Shown: in pieces, positions 59,074 to 64,000 of the stretch
How positions within the stretch are numbered: position 1 is the stretch's first letter
Layout of the letters: each line of letters opens with the position of its first letter
Assembly (NCBI GenBank): GCA_963920765.1
Contig: OY987245.1
Location: forward strand, 9,502,727 to 9,566,726
Length of the DNA: 64,000 nt
Direction: 5' to 3'
DNA from: Ulota crispa
Taxonomy: Eukaryota; Streptophyta; Bryopsida; Orthotrichales; Orthotrichaceae
Translations under genes and position numbers: made by a program
Notes under the pieces: model-generated
Databases searched by the model: none
What the model was told of the DNA's origin: nothing
What the model saw: the letters and a program-made list of their open reading frames with translations, nothing else

Positions 59074-59352
59074 TTGTGTGTATTTTCATGGTTTTGAAAA
59101 TCATAGCGCCATCCTGTTTTGTGTGGAACTCTAGGCTAGGCCACACCAAAATAAATTGATGTCTCAAACTGGGGTTTTGTTAAAAACAAGAGGCAACTTT
59201 TACCTTTGTGTGAAAAAGTAGATTCTTTGATTTTTACGCCCACTCTTCTCATTTGTTCAGAATTGGCATTTGAAGTGTTCACAATATGACATCTCAAACC
59301 TTTTGCCCTTTAATGGTGGATAGGTTATCTTTAGAAAAATAGTACACTGGAT

Positions 59353-59930
59353 ATTGCATTTAGGTTGCCCCACACTAATTTATTGATATTTCACACTATA
59401 CAAATACTTACTGTTGCTACAATGATTTTCATCAAAAATTACTACAATAAATAGTTTTTAAAGGGCTAGTTAATAACAATGAAGTTGCAAAATGACAAAA
59501 CTAAAACTTCCAAATCATAAACCATGTGAAATCCAAGTATTTAGAGAATTTCATGCGCCTCCAAGTAGCCAAGTGATGAGTCATGAGGTAGTTTACCAGG
59601 GTAAGGGAACCTAAATGCAGTATTCAGTGTACACCAAATAGTGTATTTAGGTTGCTTTAACAATTAGGTTGCCTTACCATGGAAAGTTACCTCATGACTT
59701 GTGGCTTGACCACTTGGAGGTGCATGAGATTGTTTAGATATTAAGATTTCACATGGTTTACCACATGGATTGAGCTAATTTGTCATCCAGCAACTATGTT
59801 GTTGCCAAGGCCTATAAAAGTTACTTATTGCAGTAATTAATGTTGAAAAATATTGTAGCAACAATACATATTTAAATAGTGCAAAATGTCAAGAAAGTAA
59901 TGTGGAACAACCTAAATGCATTATTTGGTA
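59353..59930. repeat. Foldback N, about 580 bp
   Basis: Outer arms GCATTTAGGTTGCCCCACA and GTGGAACAACCTAAATGC. A central palindrome lies at about 59540-59745 (CTCCAAGTAGCCAAGTGATG against CATGACTTGTGGCTTGACCACTTGGAGG). A half copy is at 23180-23395. Confidence 0.7.
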
Positions 59931-60009
59931 TAGATGAAACCTTGAAAAAGTGATTATCTCCTGATTTTCCAAAAATACAAATTACTTCATCATCAGTTTT
60001 AAACCATCA

Positions 60010-60440
60010 GTTCCAAACCGGCTGTTCTGGCCTATGTGGCCCCGGCATCCATGTGCATCTTGACCGTTCCAAAAATGAAAATGGCCTCATGTGTTTGCAT
60101 TGCAATGAGGCCAGCGTGGCAATCAGGGACTTGGTCACGGGTTGGGGGAGAAGATCAAAAAGAGAAAGAAAAGGGAAGGAAAGGACTGCAGCAGGAAAAC
60201 TGAAGATTCCATTGGCGACCGGAGGATGGGCTGCCAGTGGCACAGAATGAGGCAGGCACCTTATCTCCGTGCAGCCTTGGCCTTGGCCATGCAATCCTGA
60301 GCCTCAAGCTCATCAAGGCAGGGCTGAAAGAGAAGGGAAAGGAAGGAAGGGAGGTTCATGCTCTGACCCACGTCCCAACTGTACCTGACCCTGATCCGAA
60401 TTTTGTCAAGAAAAATTTACAAAAGCACTTCTGAGGATAA
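60010..60440. other. GC-richer spacer segment, unexplained
   Basis: Distinctly less AT-rich than its surroundings, with purine-rich repeats (AGAGAAGGGAAAGGAAGG at both about 60160 and 60330). Short open frames exist on both strands but none resembles a protein I know. Confidence 0.4.
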
Positions 60441-60487
60441 AAAAACCGAGAAAAAAATTTAACCTTAGAAAAAGCAAAAAAAGTAAA

Positions 60488-60798
60488 GGACAACGCTATT
60501 TTGTGAGCAAAAAATGGTGAGCCTATGAACGTAAAATGGTGAGCCTGAGAGCGGTGAGCCAGTGAGCCAAGATTGTGTGAGTAGGGACCTCAAAATCAAT
60601 GCAAAAACTAAAAAAATAGCAAGTTTTTCAAGAGATGGAAGTTTTAAATGCACAATTATAGGGTCCTTTGTACACAATTATAGGTGAAGTTGAATATTTT
60701 GACAAAAAATCTAGGCTCACGGCTCACGGCTCACGGCTCATGGCTCACGGCTCACGAATCCTTGTTCGCAAATCCTCGCTCACAAAATAGCATTCCCC
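60488..60798. mobile_element. MITE D7 with internal GGCTCAC tandem repeat
   Basis: GGACAACGCTATTTTGTGAG at the left and GCTCACAAAATAGCATTCCC at the right. At about 60711-60757 the unit GGCTCACGGCTCA is repeated five to six times. Confidence 0.8.
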
Positions 60799-61080
60799 AA
60801 TAGAGTGTCCCGCACTCAACAGTGCAAGCATGTAAGGGAAAAAATGAAAAAATGGACAAAATTGCATAGAATTGTTGATATATTCTTGTTCATACATAAA
60901 CTATACTAATGTTATTAAACTTCATCCAAAATCTAGCAAATTTGGTGTTGGTTTGGGGAGGGAGTTGACAGTTTCATTCATTTTTTCACTGTATTTTTTT
61001 AGTGTTATGATAGCCAATGAAAATTTGAGGTAAGATTTAGGCAAATCTTAGCCGAGATCTTAGCCAAAACAAAAAAATCC

Positions 61081-61427
61081 CTAACCCTCGTTGTCAACTA
61101 TAGTGGTGTGGATCATATGACAAAATATCCACAAAATTTAATACTACTCTCAAAAATTACATTTAAGTCAGCTTGCAATATTGCCCTCATGGAGATTGCA
61201 AGAAGGGTAGCACAAGGTTTAACATTGATTTTGTGATTCTTCTAGCAATTTGGGGTACTTCAAAATATGAGTGCATTCAATGAAGTTAATGTTTTGCCTT
61301 CCATGATGGACCATGTTTACATAATCATTTTTTTTTCAATTGATCAAAATGGCTTTCTTACATCTAGCACACTATTCTTTTGTCATCCATTAGCCATAAA
61401 ACATCCGCATTGATGTTTAAGGGTTAA
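61081..61427. mobile_element. MITE A17 (left end CTAACCC)
   Basis: Left end CTAACCCTCGTTGTCAACTA, right end ATTGATGTTTAAGGGTTAA. A12-like interior (GTTTTGCCTTCC; GCCCTCATGGA). Positions 61428-62191 hold nothing recognised. Confidence 0.55.
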
Positions 61428-62191
61428 AAACAATTGGAATATGTTAGACAAAACAATTGGAGGAATATGTTATGGGATAGTTGTTGGTACATATTATGCG
61501 AATTCTATTTTGGAATGTGTTTGGGAAAAAAGTTGTTTAGGGTTGATGTTCAAGTTGGACTTCCAATTTTGCTAAATCCGATGGTAAAACAAAGTTTCAC
61601 TTTATCAACACCAATTTTTTTTTCTGAATCATGTTGTGTGAGCATCTAGAGACTTGGGACTAAGTATGAAGCAAGCAGTTAGCTTCTCAACCAATGAAAT
61701 TTTGAGAATTTAGTGGGACTTGGGACATGGAGCATGAGGCAAATTATGCTTCATGTCCCTAGCCATGTGACCCATGTAGCCAGCCCATCCATTTCTGACC
61801 AGAAGTGGATTTTGGATGGGATGCTCAGTATTTGGTCATGGACATTTTGTAGATGCATCCCCAGGGCCACGTCAGAATGGCCTGCAACCCCAGCAAATTT
61901 GCCATTTGCTGAACACTGTTTTTTATTACACAAGTTATATTTACTGAGCCCTGCACTAATATTGCTAATTTGATTCAAGAAATAAGTGGATTTTTCAAGC
62001 CTATTAAGATAAAATTGGTCGCACAATTTAGGAGAAATTTGTATAATGTTGTGGATTATAGTAATTAAGTATTATCTCAAATAGTGTGACTTAAGTGACC
62101 AAATATTCAAGGAGATTACGTGATCACATGTATCAATGGGAGAGCATGCAAAGGATGTTGTGTTATGGAAGTTGTGTCACCAAGTGGCCAC

Positions 62192-63146
62192 TTAACCCCT
62201 AAAGGCCCAAGCAGTTTTCTCCAGTGAAAGTCATTGTTAACTGCCACTTTGGGGGGAATGAGTAGAAAAGTAGGAAATAAAGTATGTTTTGCAAATCCAA
62301 CCATAGGATCTTGCCTTAGACTAAAATAGGTACTTCTGGGAAAAAATCAAGTCATTCTAAATGGAGAGGAGGGAGATATTTACATCAGAAGTAAAAAAAA
62401 GGTTTTTTTTTTTGTGCTATCCAAAAATTTCAGAAGTCTTTGTCCACACTTACATGAAAAAAATTACTATACACAAAGTTGAGGTTTATTTTTTACATGT
62501 TGCAGACCAAATTAGGCAAGTGTGGGAGAATTTTTAAATCAATTGGAACTATACAACACATGGGAAAAAAATAGTAAGTAAAAAGAAGTAGAGAATCAAT
62601 GAGTCAAATCACTAAATTGTTAAGAAATTAATTCTTAAAATGAAAAATGCAAATCCCAACGGTTGTAATGTTGTGATAAACAATCTACTTCCTTAGGTTT
62701 AGTTTTTTTCCAAATATTAAAAATTGTGGAAAATAAAAGACTTCAAAGTTTATTTTAGAGTAGAACATCCATAACTGCCCACAAACTAAAGCATCTCATA
62801 ACTTTCATCTCATTGATTGAAGTTGAATGATTCAAAGCTTCAAACATATGAAAAAACCTAAAGAACCAATTTCAGATTTCTATTTTTAGAAAATACAATT
62901 TTTTAAGAAGTTTTTGGGCTACCTAGATTGCCCTCCCTTCCCTAGGCAGCAAAAATTCTTGCATATCTTCGTCGTCAAATGTCAAAATGACAAGAACATT
63001 AGATTCCCGTGTAGGTTTTGGAATTCTCCACCTTCAATAAAAGTTTAAAAAAATCACAAAAACTAGATTAGCTATAGGTGCATGCCCAAAATCTCAACTG
63101 TCCCCGGGGAGACAGCGTGGGGGACAACTAGGCTTTTAGGGGTTAA
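62192..63146. mobile_element. MITE A18 (reverse A3 subgroup)
   Basis: TTAACCCCTAAAGGCCCAAG to AACTAGGCTTTTAGGGGTTAA. This is the uninterrupted reference for the D6 insertion site in A9. Positions 63147-63767 hold no recognised feature. Confidence 0.8.
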
Positions 63147-63767
63147 GGGATTGCAAATGATTGTGGTCAAAATCCCTAGTTGGAAAACAAGAGTGGGATG
63201 CATACCACACCTTCATAGTGATTATACATAATTTATCCAAATTAGGGTGAAGGGATCTTGCTCTATTCAAGATCTTGCATCATATGATATAACTTGAGTG
63301 TTACCACAAAAAAAAGATATTTTTTTAAAGCTTAGGTGAAGTCCAAGAGTGGCATTTTGGATGATGTACGCAACAATAATACAAATCTATTATGATTCGA
63401 AACATACGGATTTACACAGAATTGGCTTTTTGAATTACTTGTTACATTGTGGATTATCCTACCTTAAAAACTAGAGCCTTTTGTTGCATTAAGTTGTATT
63501 GTACCTTACTTGCAACCTTTTTGTATATTGTTAATCCCTATTACTTGAATTATCTTGTTGAGTAGTTGGCAATCAAAAGTAGTTTCTTGAGTATTTTTCA
63601 TTGCATTTTTTTAACACTATATGAACAAACTATGAAAATTTTTAGTATTGATTATAGTTACAAGGCTTTCATAATGAGAAAGTGTATATCTTATACAAAA
63701 GCTTATAGTGGTTGCTTTGAAAACTAGATAGCCATTGTTTGTAGTTATTTTGATTTTTATGCTATAG

Positions 63768-64000
63768 GGGAGATTAGTTCCAGCTAACCAATACATGGCG
63801 CTTGGCACTATCTTCAAGAAACTCAACCATTACAAATTGAAGCAAGGAAGTCCCCACACCTCAATACTAGAACCCAAGTTTGTTGGATTACCGAGGCCAA
63901 AAAAAATACTAATAAAAAATCTTTTGCTTTATTCAACTCTCGAGGTAAATCACACCTCCTTAGCACCAAACTTTATAAAAATATTACCATGTGGGCATTT
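63768..64000 (+). CDS. Possible exon running off the right edge, unrecognised
   Basis: After TTATGCTATAG the frame is open to the window edge: GRLVPANQYMALGTIFKKLN, then HYKLKQGSPHTSILEPKFVG and LPRPKKILIKN. A donor-like GAG|GTAAAT at about 63944 could end the exon, although the frame stays open beyond it. The amino-acid composition is more protein-like than the surrounding AT-rich frames. I do not recognise a family; it could be a gene exon or an element fragment. Confidence 0.3.

Noticed and set aside
60053-60434. Frames in the GC-richer spacer
   Set aside because: Two frames on opposite strands of similar length, Lys/Arg/Gly-rich from purine tracts, with no recognised homology.
1-64000. 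tRNA genes, rRNA, CRISPR arrays, bacterial-type operons
   Set aside because: No cloverleaf-like segments with A/B boxes, no regularly spaced repeat array and no operon structure; spliceosomal introns show nuclear eukaryotic DNA.

Overview
The window is nuclear DNA from a green plant or streptophyte. It has GT-AG spliceosomal introns, some over 10 kb. Its cytosolic TrpRS, eIF1A, glycine-cleavage T-protein and plant-type gulonolactone oxidase are plant-like, and TTTAGGG-like (plant telomere type) runs lie in and near one gene. Sequence alone does not settle the species. The long element-filled introns and very AT-rich spacers suggest a sizeable genome, possibly a non-seed lineage. No tRNA, rRNA or CRISPR array was found.

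Layout. (1) 1-18547, plus strand: the 3' part of an unrecognised Ser/Arg-rich, coiled-coil gene, with exons that join in phase across transposon-filled introns and two candidate last exons. (2) 18548-25860: short non-autonomous elements and a frameshifted 5'-truncated LINE relic (about 23785-25480). (3) 26346-29333, minus: a two-exon gulonolactone-oxidase-type flavoprotein with an N-terminal signal peptide and a C-terminal HDEL. (4) 29717-38886: dense inverted-repeat elements and one short hydrophobic ORF. (5) about 39240-43038, plus: tryptophanyl-tRNA synthetase, 11 coding exons giving 408 aa. (6) 43142-46201: a nest of elements within elements. (7) 46473-46910, plus: intronless eIF1A with a tandemly duplicated 3' flank. 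(8) 47896-53200: elements and AT-rich spacer. (9) 53611-55760, minus: T-protein (GCVT), three exons, 416 aa. (10) 55860-64000: more elements and a possible exon running off the right edge.

The four recognised genes are ordinary, independently transcribed housekeeping or metabolic genes and do not form a pathway cluster. What stands out is the noncoding DNA. I count more than 50 short inverted-repeat (MITE-like) insertions and see no transposase ORF. They fall into families that I lettered myself. A: TTAACCC...GGGTTAA ends, 18 members. B: AGGTA...TACCT ends with a TA target duplication. C and D: 9-bp target duplications, Mutator-like. E: GAGCATCTCC ends with TWA duplications, PIF/Harbinger-like. 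F: a tandem unit. G, H, I, J, M, N, O: foldbacks. L: Stowaway-like CTCCCTCTGTCC ends. Nested copies allow several target-site duplications and pre-insertion sites to be read directly from this window.

A second theme is local tandem duplication (136-304 bp units) in the UTRs, introns and flanks of three genes, including a duplicated intron 3' splice-site region in the oxidase gene.
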